Positions 23,111-34,316 of a DNA stretch of 64,000 nt are shown here, in pieces (the stretch's first letter is position 1; the number at the start of each line of letters is the position of its first letter). Below the pieces are notes generated by a model that ran no database searches, was not told where the DNA came from, and was given only the letters and a program-made list of their open reading frames with translations. The DNA comes from Amborella trichopoda. Taxonomy: Eukaryota; Streptophyta; Magnoliopsida; Amborellales; Amborellaceae. The stretch spans positions 4,372,475 to 4,436,474 of the forward strand of contig NW_006499364.1 in NCBI RefSeq assembly GCF_000471905.2, read 5' to 3'. The position numbers and the translations under genes were made by a program.

Positions 23111-23952
23111 AGGGCATATGAGAGGGTCGTGTCTTGTAAGGCCTATGCCTATCGAAAACCCCAAAGCGCTAGGGATGTGTGTGTGTGTGAGGGCATTACA
23201 AAGTGGGGCACCCACTTGTCTTTGTCCCTCCTGAATGAGGGTAGAGGTTTCAGATGACAGGATTGGCTTTGCCTGAGCAGTGGAATTTCTACTTTAGGAG
23301 TAGGCCTTTCTAGTTTCTATAACTGTGATATGTTAACCTTACTGTTTGCTTAAAGTGAAACGATTTATGACTTATACTTTGTGCATTGAACTGCTTTTCT
23401 TATTAAGTACTGAAAGGAATTCTAGAGGGCTTCCCTTTGATATTTTGTGAATAAGTGTGCATCACTTACTGTTACCACTGTTATAATAGTTGAGATGCAG
23501 CAATGTAGATCTGCTTATTGGGCTGTTAGCTCATTCCATCTTATTTAGATGACTGTAGAGTGAAAGTGTTAGTCTTTGAGCTGAAGGTGGGTTGCTGTGT
23601 GGGGATCGGGTGCTTGAAGCTTGAAGTTTGAAGATCCATCTTCTGAAGCTTTCTTTAGTATGTTTTTGGTGGTCTTACCTCTACACTTTGTATTTTGGGC
23701 CATTAGTGCTTTGAAGAAATTGTAAGAACTTTCTGATATCTAATGAAATGGATAAAGGCTGGACTTTTTGTGTGATATTTATCTTTTGTGTATATTTTAG
23801 TTTTACTTTCATGATTTGCTCTTGATTCAACGTTTTCATGCTCTTGAGCCACTCCCACCTGAATGGCGTTCGCCACCTCATGTCGCGGTTCAGCACCCTA
23901 CCACCACCGGCTCGTACGGTTTAAGGTCAGGGGGAGGGGTCATGACAGTTTA

Positions 23953-23964
23953 TGGTATCAGAGC
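23953..23964 (+). other. Primer binding site, initiator methionine tRNA
   Basis: TGGTATCAGAGC, 5 bp after the LTR end. This is the standard complement of the plant initiator-Met tRNA 3' end used by many Ty1/copia and Del/Tekay-type elements. Intact, unlike its counterpart at 5,919. Confidence 0.9.
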
Positions 23965-24061
23965 AGCCAAGATAGGATTCTTGGCCGAGGAATTCTTAGG
24001 AGTGTCTCTAGGATAGTTCTTTGATACGCTAGTAACTAGATGTTTGTGTTTTAGGTTGAAG

Positions 24062-24811
24062 ATGCTGAGGACTCGTGCTAACAAAGCGAGACCTTCGGTG
24101 AATTCTTCAGAACCTTGAGGGTTATGACACAAATAATGATAGATTATATGTCGGCCCTGTCTACCCCGGCCCCTGACCAGAGTGATGACAGTTTGATAGA
24201 AACGTTCATGAGACTGGCAGCTCCGAACTTTGTGGGGCACGGGGGAGTAGATAAGGCTGAGAGATCGAAAATACAGATAGAAAAGATCTTTTAATTTCCA
24301 AATTGTACAGATGAGTAGAAGGTTAGGCTGGGTACGTTTATGCTTGAAGGAGAACCTGAGCACCGGGGGAGCTTAATAAAGAAGTTGAGAGAGAGGTCGA
24401 AAATTGAAACTAGTTGGGAGAATTTCCTGAAAGTATTTTATGAGAAGTATTTTCCTGACTCCATAAGGGAAAGGAAAGAGGTGGAATTTATAGAACTGCA
24501 ATAGGGAAAGATGTCCATAGAGCAATATGCAGCGAAATTTGCTGAACTCTAAAGATATGCGCCACATATTATTAACTCTGAGGCGCGAATGGCTAGCAAG
24601 TTTGAGCGGGGCCCTCCGCCTAATATAAGGGGGAGGATTATTTCAGCAACCTCAAGACCTTCTCCCCTCTGGTGGACCTTGCCCTGAAGGTAGAGACAGA
24701 TTGTGAAGACTTTCGGGCTAGAAGAGAAGGGAGATTGGGTGTCGCACAGCTTGGAAATTTTAAGAAGAAAGCACGACCACCTCCAAGGAGAGAGTTGAAG
24801 GGGAGTTGAAT
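24062..24811 (+). pseudogene. Family 2 gag, truncated (plus copy)
   Basis: ATG at 24,062 (MLRTRANKARP) just after an acceptor-like TTTTAG|G. Gag domain pieces: MSALSTPAPDQSDDSLIE, FVGHGGVDKAER, VRLGTFMLEGEPEH, then after a frame change SWENFLKVFYEKYFPDSIRE, RKEVEFIELQ, SIEQYAAKFAEL, KFERGPPPNIRG. Stops at about 24,112, 24,292, 24,501 and 24,551. The gene ends where a family 1 LTR begins at about 24,812. It is homologous to the minus gag at 5,824-5,242. Confidence 0.88.
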
Positions 24812-26134
24812 TTTTTACAGTCTCATAATTGCCCCATAATGAGTGAAAATCCTCCGAAGCACTTTAAAAGGCCACTTGCCAAGTTTCGTCGTATTCTGAC
24901 ATGTCTAAGGCAGTGAACGTACAGAAACAATTTCAAAAAAATCAGCCTCTAGAACCCTGAAATGGATTCCTATAACTGGAACCTTAATTTCAGAGCATCA
25001 AATGACCATGGGACCTCTGTCATTAGATCCGATACGGTTGAAAACCCCCAAGGCTCAAATTTCAGCTTAAATAGACACTCTAGGAAGAAGTTATGGGTAA
25101 AACACCAAAATAGGAGGAGTCGCACACTATTCACTTGGGCCACCCTGCAACTAAACTCCATTAAAGCACAGTCTCAAACAATGAACTTGTGATATCCATA
25201 TCTCCCTTGTTCGATACCAGATCGTGCTCAAACTTCTTGAAGCGTGTTCGTCTCGTCAAAATGAGCGATTTGACATGTGGTACACACTGTGATGACACCC
25301 GAGCAGGGAGAAACGCTAGAGAGAAGTTTTCGATTCGTGAAGAAAGTTACAAGAAAACTAGCAGCGACACGCCTCGCTCGAGCGGCCAAATCATGGTGCC
25401 CATACATCAGATCAATGCGAGACCACTTCCATCTCGTGCATGAGATCTAGGGCTATCTATGGTCAGAACCCCGTGCATGTTGAACAGTCAGATTTAACAC
25501 ACAAAGGCATCAAAGTTTCTCTAAATTTCGACCATCGGAATTCCAAAATCTAGCCAAAACCAAACATTGTGAAATCTTAGTTCGGGGACGAAATTGAGCT
25601 ACATTTGTTCCAACACGATCGTGACGACATGCTCAGTGTGATTCAATGAAGAACTCAAGGAATGAGAACACTATCAATCCAAAGTTTCCAAGATCTATGT
25701 GAATTTTCCAAGATCCTGGCCTAAAAACACGATCCGTGGTTCGAAATTGGTATCAAAGCGCAAGAAGAAAGCAATCATATTTTTTTCAAATAAGCGTCGT
25801 AGCAACCCCGGATCATCCATGGAAGATCATGCATGTTCTAGGGTAGCAGTAGGGACTGTTTTGGAGTTCCATGTATTGTTGGGCAAGGGCAAAAATGTCA
25901 TTTTGCTCCCTATTTGTAGATTCTTCTTTAATTCAGAAAAATTGTAATTAATATCAATTAGGCTAGTTTTTTTGCATTCACCCATGTTTGGGGCCAATTC
26001 TTTAAATACATGCTAAACCTAATTGTTAAAGGGCCCTCATTCATTATTCACATTCATGAATAAAATTTGAGATTTTCCTTGAGATCGTGGGTTCGTCTTG
26101 GAGAGAGAGAGAGGAGAGAGAACCCTTTGGTAAG

Positions 26135-27919
26135 GTAATTTTCTCTCTCCTCTTTTCTCTCTCATCTCTATCTCCTCTTTTCTCTCTCATCTCTATCTCT
26201 TTCTCTCTCCTCTTCTCATCTCTATCTCTCTCTACTTCTCTCATCTATATCTCTTTCTCTCTCCTCTCATCTCTATCTCTCCCTACTCCTCTCATCTCTA
26301 TCTTTTTCTCTCTCCTCTCATCTTTCTATCTTTCCCTCTTCTCCTCTGATCTTTAATTTTCTTTTTTTTCTCTCTCTCCTTTAACATACATAGTGGAGGG
26401 CAATCTCTTTGTGTGTCTTCTGTCTTCTTCTTCCTTCTTTCTCCTTGCTCCCTTTCTTTTCGATTCATGTAGTGAGGTCTATTGCCGAGCGTGATGACTT
26501 CCTATGGGACACATACAATGGGCCGGGCCTTAACCCGAGTAATGGGCTAGGCCACTGTCTGAGCCTCTTTCTTTATCATGGACGATGGAGGCTCATCGTC
26601 GTCCATGTATTTTCTCTTTTCTCTATTCTTGTCATGGACAGCGGATGCTCATTGTCGCCCATGTTTCCTCTCGCTTCTCTCTCTTCTGTCATGGATGGTG
26701 GAAGCTCATCATCACCCATGTTTTCTCTCTTCTCTCTCGTCTGTCATGGACTGCAGAAGCTCATTATCACTCATGTTTTTTGTCTCTTCTCTCTTCTGTC
26801 ATGGATGGCAGAAGTTCATCGTCACCCATGTTTACTCTCTTTTCTCTCTCTTCTGTCATGGACGGCGGAAGCTCATCGCCACCCATGTTTTCTCTCTCTT
26901 GTCTCTCTTTTGTCATGGACGGCGGAAGCTCATCACTGCCCATATTTTCTCTCTTCTCTCTCCTCTGTCATGAATGGCAAACGTTCATCGTCACCCATGT
27001 TTTCTCTCTCTTATCCCTTCTATCATGGATGGTGGAAGCTCATCGCTGCCCATGTTTTATCTCTCTTCTCTCTCTTCTATCATGGATGGTCTCATCGCCG
27101 CCCATGTTTCTCTCTCTTCTATCATGGACGGTGGAAGCTCAATGTCGCTCATGTTTTCTCTCTCTTCTCTCTCCTCTATTATGGACAGTAGAAGCTCATC
27201 GTTGCTCATATTTTTTCTCTCTTCTCTCTCTTTTGGCATGGATGGCAGAAGCTCATTGTTGTCCATGTTCCCTTCGTATCTTCTCTCTCTCTTTCTCCCT
27301 CTTCCTTCTTTCCCTTTTTTCTTTCTTCCCCCTTTCTTTTCTTTCTCACTGCTCCTCTCTTCTTCATTTTCTCTCTCGCTTTCTCTTTTTCTCTCTCTCT
27401 TTCCTTTCTTTTTCTTGCATGCACGACATCGATAGTATTGTGCACATCTCTCTTTCTCTTCTCTTTTCCTTCTCTCTTTCTCGCCCGTTTGACCAAGGGA
27501 AGATAAGTCAAACACTGCCATAGTAGTCTTGCCATGTAACAATATTGCCGTTGTGTCAGTCTTTATTACTGTGCCCGTCCTACTGCCATGACAAGCTAGC
27601 CATCGTGTCAGGCTGGTCAGTGATCATTCTGTCGTTTGGTAGTATCACGATTGTGTCGGTCTAGTTACCGTGCCCGTCTTGCTACCACGCCGGCTCAATC
27701 ACTTGCTGGTCTAGCTACTGTGTTAGTCTACCACTTAGTCAAATTCCTCTCTTTTCCATTCCTCTATTCTATCTCTTTCTTCTTCTTTCTTCTTCTTTCA
27801 TCTATTCTCTTACCCTTTCTTCTTTTGATGTGCACGCCCGTGTACATTCGCTCAAAGACAAAGTGGGGACCCTCTGGCTCACTTGTCTTGTAAAATTAAC
27901 CATGTGTGTGTGATTGCAG
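26135..27919 (+). other. Putative leader intron in truncated family 1 LTR
   Basis: TAAG|GTAATTTTCTC donor 134 bp after TTTAAATA, acceptor GATTGCAG at 27,918-27,919 preceded by CATGTGTGTGTG. Length 1,785 bp versus 2,035 bp in the 7,320 copy. The difference lies in the CT-rich and minisatellite portion. Confidence 0.5.
26560..27265. repeat. Expanded minisatellite in family 1 LTR
   Basis: About 12 units of 55-60 bp: ATGGACGGCGGAAGCTCATC, then RCCCATGTTTTCTCTCTCTT and CTCTCTYCTGTC. Because units lack stop triplets and are CT-rich, three overlapping open frames of up to 312 codons appear here; their products are low-complexity Ser/Leu/Phe/His repeats and I do not regard them as genes. Confidence 0.9.
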
Positions 27920-28188
27920 AAACAGGAGAGTACAAGCCAAGGGAGGTGATTTCGAACCAGTTGTAGAACTGGGGTGCATTCTTTGTGATCTACTAGGGCA
28001 TCCATATGAGCCAGCCCGAGTAAGTCCCGAACCCACCTTAAATTCCTCTCTCATTGGTTGGTATACCTGCCCTTGTTATTGAGCAACGTTTCCGAGAGAG
28101 CGATCTCAAGTCCCGGGTTCCCCTGAAACTCGAGACACGTGCTGCTAGATTACCTACATCCAAACGGTGAGATCAAGGCACCTAACCA

Positions 28189-29929
28189 ATCCACCTTTCA
28201 TTTAGAAGTGGTTTAGCCTTACTCAGAAACATATGGATCAGTGAATAGTCTTTCATAAACAAGCAACATTTCTAAAGTTTCACTGCAACTTATAATAGTG
28301 ATATATGCATGCAAACAAGGACATAATTCCCAAGTCACAGAGAATTTCAATATAGTTCCAAAACCAAATTTTAAGTAGACACACCCATTTTTCATTTAAA
28401 ACTATTTTGAAGCCATTTTTACACCATTTTTTCAGTCAAAATTCAAGTACAAAATGAGCAACAGTTTTGGAAATTACTGCAATTGATAATAGTGACACAT
28501 CTACACAAACAAAGATATAACTTCCAAATTATGCGGAATTTCAACATAATTTCAATAAAATTTTGAATTAGAGACATCCATACTTTATTTAAAACTGGTT
28601 TGAAGCAATTTTGACACTAGTTGGCCATGTAATAGTCCGATACAAGTTAAGAAATAGTTCTGGAAATTCACTGCAACCTATAATAGTGATATGTCTATGT
28701 AATTAGGGGAATATTTCTCAAACCATTAGGAATTTAAACATGTTTCCAAAACCAACGTTTACGTAAACACACCCATATTTCCTTTAAAACAGGTTTTAAT
28801 CCATTTGGACAACATTTGATTAGTCAAAAGGTCAGTACAAAAACATGTAGGGTCCCTGGAAATTCACAACAAGGTTTTAGGCACATCTTATAAAATGATC
28901 AATAAATTTCAAATTAAAATGGATATTAACACCATACCTATTTCATCTTAATTTAGACATACAAGGGTACTCTTCCACATATTTTCATGACCAATGGAGC
29001 TATTTACAGTACTAAATTCATCATACCTATAAAAACCAAAATTTTGTAAAAACAGTGCAAAAACACACACCATTTCACTAACATGCAGCCATATTCCCAT
29101 TAAAATCACACTCGTACTTTGCTTAATTTTTCATGCTTTAATAAAAATATGGAAACATGAGTGTTAGATCCACTTACATTTGCTTGATGAGTCCCAAAAT
29201 CCCCTACGCAGGTCACTTCCAAGCTCCTCAACTATGGTCCCAAGGGGTGAAAGCTCTAATGTTGAGAATGGGTTCTCAAGGGTGAGTGAATGAACAAAGC
29301 TTGGGGGAGGAGAGAAGGGGCTTAAATACACCAAGTGTGGGAGGTGGCAACTTGAATTTTCCAAATGACATCCATATCTTCATGCAAAGGGACAAGTGGC
29401 ATGCATGGCAGCATGCAATAGACAAATGGACTCTAGTGGCAGGCATGGACTCGACGGGGTCACACACGGCAGCCTCTCTCCTTCCAAGCACGCGGCCTCC
29501 TCTCCCATCTCGCATGCACGGTGGCCTCCTCTCTCTTTATGCGCACACAGCAGCCTCCTTTCTCTTCCCGCATGCACGGTGGCCTTCTCTCTCTTCTTGC
29601 ATGCACAGCGGCCTTCTCTCTCTTCTCGCACGTAGGGTGGCCTTTTCTCTCTTCTCGCACGCATGGTGGCCTCCTCTCTCTTCTCACACACACGATGGCC
29701 TCCTCTCTCTTCTTACATGCACAGTGGCCTCTCTCCTTGCACACACAGAGGCCTCCTCTCCTTGCACACATGGTGGCCTCCTCTCCTTGCATGCACAGTG
29801 ACCTCCTCTCTCTTCTCGCATGGCGATAACCTCTTACACGCACGGCGACTGGCCCTCTTCTTCACCTCTCATTGCCGTTCACGGCATCAATTCTGGAAGA
29901 TCTGGGTCCTTACTATCTTTTAGCTAACA
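28189..29929 (-). mobile_element. Family 2 LTR, 5' part (minus copy)
   Basis: On the minus strand it starts TGTTAGCTAAAAG (29,929), then the GGCC-TCCTCTCTC minisatellite, TATTTAAG box (29,329-29,322), donor AAAT|GTAAGTGG (29,177), and an AT-rich body whose ATGGGTGTGTCTA segment (28,390) equals 22,303 of the plus copy. Together with 5,939-7,319 it makes one LTR of about 3.1 kb, split by the family 1 element. The 5' end abuts LINE sequence at 29,930. Confidence 0.78.
29480..29835. repeat. Minisatellite in family 2 LTR upstream region (minus copy)
   Basis: About 12 units of 28-33 bp with core GGCCTCCTCTCTCTTCTCGC plus ACGCATGGT. Open frames across it are repeat artefacts. It occupies the place taken by an unrelated minisatellite in the plus copy (20,785-21,110). 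Confidence 0.9.
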
Positions 29930-29974
29930 CCTTCGAAATAATTTATATAAGTTTGTGAGCATGCTAAGTGGCTG

Positions 29975-30690
29975 TAAATCACTAATAAATCACTAATATA
30001 ATTTTTTTGGGGATTAATGAAATATAAGTTGAATTTATGCCCCTATTCAAAATTCTCTTATCCATAAACTCATTAACCATCCACAAAAGCTCGTCTTTTA
30101 GCATAGGCCAAAATTTATAGAAACAAACCTAAGGGATAACCATCCCTCCTAAGGGCCTTCTCCCCTGGTAGTACAAAAACAACCTTCTTCAACTCATCTA
30201 CTTCTACATTCTTTTCTAGTTCCAAACATATAGACGAAGGCAGCAACTTAAAAGGAACTCCATCTAGCTTCGCCACAAAAAAGCAGTTCTGAAGAGAACA
30301 CTTTTTTTTATGTGACTGACGAATTCCAATTTTCATTCTTCTGAATTCTCTTCCTCCACCCTTTCAAATCTAATACTCGAAATATCACTTTCTTTCTCCT
30401 GGCATTGGCTATAACATGAAAAAGTTGTGTTCATATCACCTTCTTTCAACCACTTCACCCTAGAACGTTGCATCCATCCAATACACCTCCTCCATTCTTA
30501 ACAAGGCATCGAGACTATTTGCAAGAACTCTCATTTCTCCAACTAATTCCCCCGATAGTTGTCCATTGTTGTCGATGTAATCATAAATATCTTTATTTCG
30601 TCCCACTGTATCTTCAATACGAAATTTGATGTTGATATTTTGATATCTTCTGTATTGGAGCAAGCTCTGTTTTAAGATCATTCTTTAAAC
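29975..30690 (-). pseudogene. LINE ORF2: endonuclease-RT linker and RT start, truncated
   Basis: On the minus strand: LDALLRMEEVYWMDATF (30,520-30,470, the usual LxxLLRxEExxW linker), LPGEKALRRDGYPLGLF (about 30,160, normally K-A-P-G-x-D-G-x-P), then MVNEFMDKRILNRGINSTYI and SLIPKK (about 30,080-29,990), the entrance of the L1-type reverse transcriptase. It ends there, before the FADD catalytic box, where the family 2 LTR begins. Frames change several times. RT would prime from nicked target DNA; it is lost. Confidence 0.8.
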
Positions 30691-31574
30691 AATCTATAGC
30701 CTGCCCATTCCAACACTTCTATGCGACCCCACACATCCTTTATTTTTTTGACAGCCTCACCCTCCTCCAACCAAGCAGCCTCTAATCGAAAAGGCCAAAA
30801 ACCACTATAGACAGTATCAGTTTGCAAACCTATCGACGTGCGATCCGAAGTAAACTTTCCAATACCATTAACCTTAGCTAGAGGAAAACAACATTCCCAG
30901 TCATTGGATATCAAGAACCAATTCAATTTGCTAATAATCAAATTCTGAGCACAATTATTTGACCAAGTGTATGTCGCCTCATTCAAAGGAAATTCCAGCA
31001 ATGCATAAGAGTTAATAAAATCATTAAATATTCTCATATTAGAGTTCAAAGAGTTAACTGAAGATATCTCATCTGGCTATCTCACAAAGTTAAAATCCCC
31101 ATTCACACATAATGGCAAGTTAAGCATATGAGTAACATCAGATAATTCTTGCAAAAAAATAGCTTTCAAGTTTTGAACACTTGAAAATCATTCGTCTAAA
31201 AGGAGAAAATGGACCTTCTAAGATAACAGCCACCAAGTTGTTGGGCAAAAAAAATCAATATAGACAAAAACCGAGACATCCCATATCATCCATAAGGCCC
31301 CAGAAGAACCAACTGCATCCACCCCCACAAAACCATCAATCCCATGGCCCCAAAAATAAAAACCATATCTATGAGACAAATTGGGGAGTTTTGTTTTTTG
31401 AATCATAAAACATTTTGGTCTACGACGACGAATCACCATAGTCAATTCATGTTTGCAATGCACCCGACCCAGACCCCTCGCGTTCCAGCTAAAAACTTTC
31501 ATTGACAGATGATGTTTCTTCGACCCTGGCAATGGAGGCCACATCGACAGAGTCTGAGCTTGAGATTCCTTCAA
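30690..31574 (-). pseudogene. LINE ORF2: AP-type endonuclease, inactive
   Basis: The minus strand encodes the endonuclease/exonuclease/phosphatase fold in two pieces. N-terminal: MKVFSWNARGLGR, then IQKTKL (about 31,395), where the metal-binding Glu of the usual QETK is Lys. C-terminal: LNEATYTWSNN, WFLISNDWE, and TSDRTSIGL (about 30,840), where the catalytic His of SDH is Arg, then FRLEAAWLEE. Two active-site losses and stops between 31,218 and 31,049 make it dead. The protein would nick target DNA for LINE insertion. Confidence 0.88.
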
Positions 31575-31699
31575 TTGGGATTACCTCATCCGGCTCACTA
31601 AAAGAAATGCTTCTCCCATGGGTTTCCATAGAACGTTTAGCCGCAATTCTGAGATATGACTAAGTAGGTTGGTTGTTTCTTTTCTCTTTTCCACCCCCT

Positions 31700-32950
31700 A
31701 TTGACTAATTAATACCATTAGGCAACACAATATTTGCAGAGATATTTTCTTCGTTCCTCCGAGCTTCCTGGATGTTGTCTCTCCTCCCCATCAGCCACAT
31801 TATTTGCAGGAGCCTCCACATTGTCTTTTATCATCGTCAAACCTTCACCATTGATAGCGTTAAAAGACCCACCCATCACCGCCACCATCGCTAGATACCA
31901 AGCATCAGTATCCTCAATCAGCTCATCAATAACAGGATTACCATTAACCACTACTAGATTTAAAGTTAGTTGATCATTAGGTGGTGGTTGCATCACATCC
32001 AGAGGTGGCACTAACTCTACCTCCTCTTACGACCAAGCATCCAGATAATCCCCAAAAGACAAGGCAACAAATTCTCAATTCAAAAAGATAATCTGGTTTT
32101 TAGAACCATCATCGTTCAAAAACAATATGGATAAACTTTGTTCCTCCAGATGTATTCTAAGCTCTATTGCAACTAGCCTTCGGTGTACCACTTTCCTAGG
32201 GAGCTTCTATCATTATGCCATTCTTGAAAAAATATCCCAAAGGAAACACTAGAGAAGGTGCTTGTCCACATTAAACAAAAGACGAGCCAGATACCACTCC
32301 TCTGTTTCTTGTAGCACTACCTCTTTCAAACCAAAAACACCACAAACAGAATCAGAAGTTTTTACAGAGATTACCTTTTCTCTATCTACAACAAATGATT
32401 CTCTCCCTCTTTCTACTTCCAAGAACACCTTCTCCCTCAACCCATTGATGTCTTTTTCCTTTCCCTCAACATAACCACCATCTTGTCCTTTCCAAGCCAT
32501 CCTTCCTTCTTCTTTCCCAATGCCTATCACATGCTGAAAGTTCTTATCCTTCTTGTCAACCTTTCCAATTTCAATATTACCACATTAGTCCTTAGCCACC
32601 TTCTTTCCTTTATCCTTAATAGGAAAGTCCACTCCATCCTCAATACTTATAAAGTTAATCGCTACTGATCCCAATAAATCTTGATGAGAAATAGAAACGG
32701 TTGGGTTAGAATTTGTCACCTTCTTTTTAGGGACCCACATCTTCTTATTTTTTGAAACTAAAATGGCTAAATCCTTATTGAAAGATCTAACCTTTCCAAA
32801 CTCAGCACGTGGCCCACTCTTCCCCCATGTAACGGCATTTTCAGAGTTTTCCATGACCAGCCTTAGATGCTTCTGCTCACCATGATTATTCCTTTGAAGT
32901 ATTGTTCTTATACTTTTAAAACTCAACTTTCACCCAATTATCTTAAGCAG
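31700..32950 (-). pseudogene. LINE ORF1-like region
   Basis: Upstream of the endonuclease on the same strand lie open pieces 32,926-32,585, 32,530-32,249 and 32,011-31,718. The first is basic (VPKKKV; KDKGKKVAKD), the last acidic, together resembling the variable tail of a plant LINE ORF1 RNA-binding protein. I do not see the zinc knuckle or DUF4283 core, so the identification rests on position and composition. It is cut at 32,953 by a family 1 LTR end. Confidence 0.5.
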
Positions 32951-32952
32951 TG

Positions 32953-33231
32953 TGGTCGGATACCTCAATCTCGGGCCCCTGATCTAAATGATCAGGTGAC
33001 ACATGTCTCGGGTTAAGAAGACCCGGGACCTAAGATCACTCTCTCGAGACCCTTGTTCACAGAACAAAGGCAGGTGCCCAACTGGTGAGAGAGAAATTTT
33101 ATTCGTGAGGTGGGGACTAACCTAACCTAGGTCCGTGACTTACTCAGGCTGACTCATGCAGGCGCCCTCTTAGATCACGACAGAAAGCCCCTCAGTTGTT
33201 TCAGTTGGTTCGGAATCGCCTCCCTTGACCT
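32953..33231 (-). mobile_element. Family 1 3' LTR, 3'-terminal part (minus element)
   Basis: Begins (plus strand) TGGTCGGATACCTC, the reverse complement of the family end, and runs through the conserved block to ...CCCTTGACCT. It is interrupted at 33,231 by the family 3 complex and continues at 51,426. The last five bases, GACCT (33,227-33,231), are repeated at 51,421-51,425. Confidence 0.9.
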
Positions 33232-34316
33232 TGTTTACTATGCAAAATTAGAGAGATCTTGAAATGAAGGTATCTTGGATCTAATACCTTAAAATGATGA
33301 AAATGAAGTAGTAGAGAAGGTGGAACAAATCGAATTCATATTTGAGGCCAGATCTGCCAAGAAATGAGCATATCTGCCCTTAGATCTGTGATGGAGCCAG
33401 CATGATCCAAGATATCAAAATACGATTTTTAGAGGAAATTAATCAAAACAAATCAAAACAAAATAAATCAGTAAAGAAATGAAGAAAGAGAGAGGGTTGA
33501 GAATGATACCAAACTGGGTCAGATGGCCGGAGACTCCCGAGCCTTCTAGGGCTCACCTGTATCAGAATCAATCCTTTTTTGTCTCTCTGGTCCAGATATT
33601 AGCCAGCAAGTCCCTTCGGTGTGAAGGCTTTGATTCGGGATTTTGTGTCCTAAGGGTAGCTTTAGTCTGTGTCTTAAGAGTAGATCTGGGGTTTCTCTTA
33701 GGGGGACAAGGCTTCCAGATGCAATTTCAAGGTTTTTCTTTCCTGAAACTCCTTCAGGTTTTCCATGTCTATCTCTTCTGTTTCTTTTTCTCTGCCACGG
33801 TTTTTCTCTCTCTAGTGTTTCCTTTTTCTGAAGTCTCCTCAGTTTTTCTCTTCGTCCCCTCTAAATTGTCCCCAAAAGATCCTCAAAAGGGGGCTACATT
33901 TTTTGGGGAGAATATCTTTCATAACCAACCAACAAACTCAGTCAAAAACACGTTTTAGAGGTCTCGGATCTGGACGACATGGTTCATGTCGCCCGGGCGA
34001 CATGAGTCGTGTCGCCTGGGCGGCACGCCCCGTGTCGTACACACCAATTTTTGTTGAAATGGAGATTTTTCACTTCTGGTGTGATCCTCAGCCTCTTGTG
34101 AAGCTCTTAGAGAAACTTTGGGTCAAAATGGATTTTTTAAATATTTTAATGATTGTTTTAGTAAAATACGGTTTCTATAGGGTTCTGGGCAGGCCAACTG
34201 GTTTCGGGCCATGAGGTAGGCTATGTGAACTATGGATTTGGATTTACTAGGTTAAGTGTGGTCCTAAAGGTTCAAGAAACCACAGAATTTTCCAGATTTA
34301 AAATGGGGTGTCTACA
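33232..34316 (-). mobile_element. Family 3 3' LTR
   Basis: Minus strand starts TGTAGACACCCCATTTTAAA and ends ...GTAAACA. Preceded by the polypurine tract AAAGAGGGGCAAC (34,329-34,317). It contains the GGGCGACAC/GTGTCGCC GC-rich block (33,965-34,045) and a CT-rich leader (33,760-33,860). Length 1,085 bp versus 1,124 and 1,194 bp in sister copies. Confidence 0.9.

Larger units (their letters stand above)
20696..23947 (+). mobile_element. Family 2 (Del/Tekay-like) LTR, plus copy, 3.25 kb
   Basis: Begins near TAAGAACCCAAAGTTCC, matching the start region of the minus copy (GTAAGGACCCAGATC at 29,915 reversed), though the first bases TGTTAG seem lost. Contents: minisatellite (20,785-21,110), ACTTAAG promoter-like box near 21,243, splice donor AAG|GTAAGTGG at 21,360, about 1 kb AT-rich body, CTACTGTTACTG-rich microsatellite (22,430-22,620), tandem block (22,650-23,110), and the end ...GGTCATGACA before the primer site. 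Confidence 0.8.
24812..28188 (+). mobile_element. Family 1 LTR, 5'-truncated copy
   Basis: Aligns to the complete LTR from about its base 80 (CATAATTGCCCCATAATGAG) through to the exact end CCTAACCA at 28,188. It keeps the TTTAAATA box (26,001), donor AAG|GTAATT (26,135), expanded minisatellite, acceptor GCAG (27,919) and the common 3' block. No primer site or element interior follows; the next base begins a family 2 LTR fragment. It may be what is left of the 3' LTR begun at 20,264, but about 350 bp are present in both pieces, so a simple interruption does not explain it. Confidence 0.85.

Noticed and set aside
23953..23964. Possible tRNA gene fragment
   Set aside because: Only the 12-base complement of the tRNA 3' end is present; no cloverleaf. 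It is a primer binding site.
26409..27523. Long overlapping open frames (up to 312 codons) on both strands
   Set aside because: They are translations of a CT-rich minisatellite; all frames are open, composition is Ser/Leu/Phe/His, there is no domain, and frame is not kept in the sister LTR.
29286..29843. 171- and 127-codon frames on opposite strands
   Set aside because: Minisatellite in the family 2 LTR; opposite-strand frames mirror one repeat.
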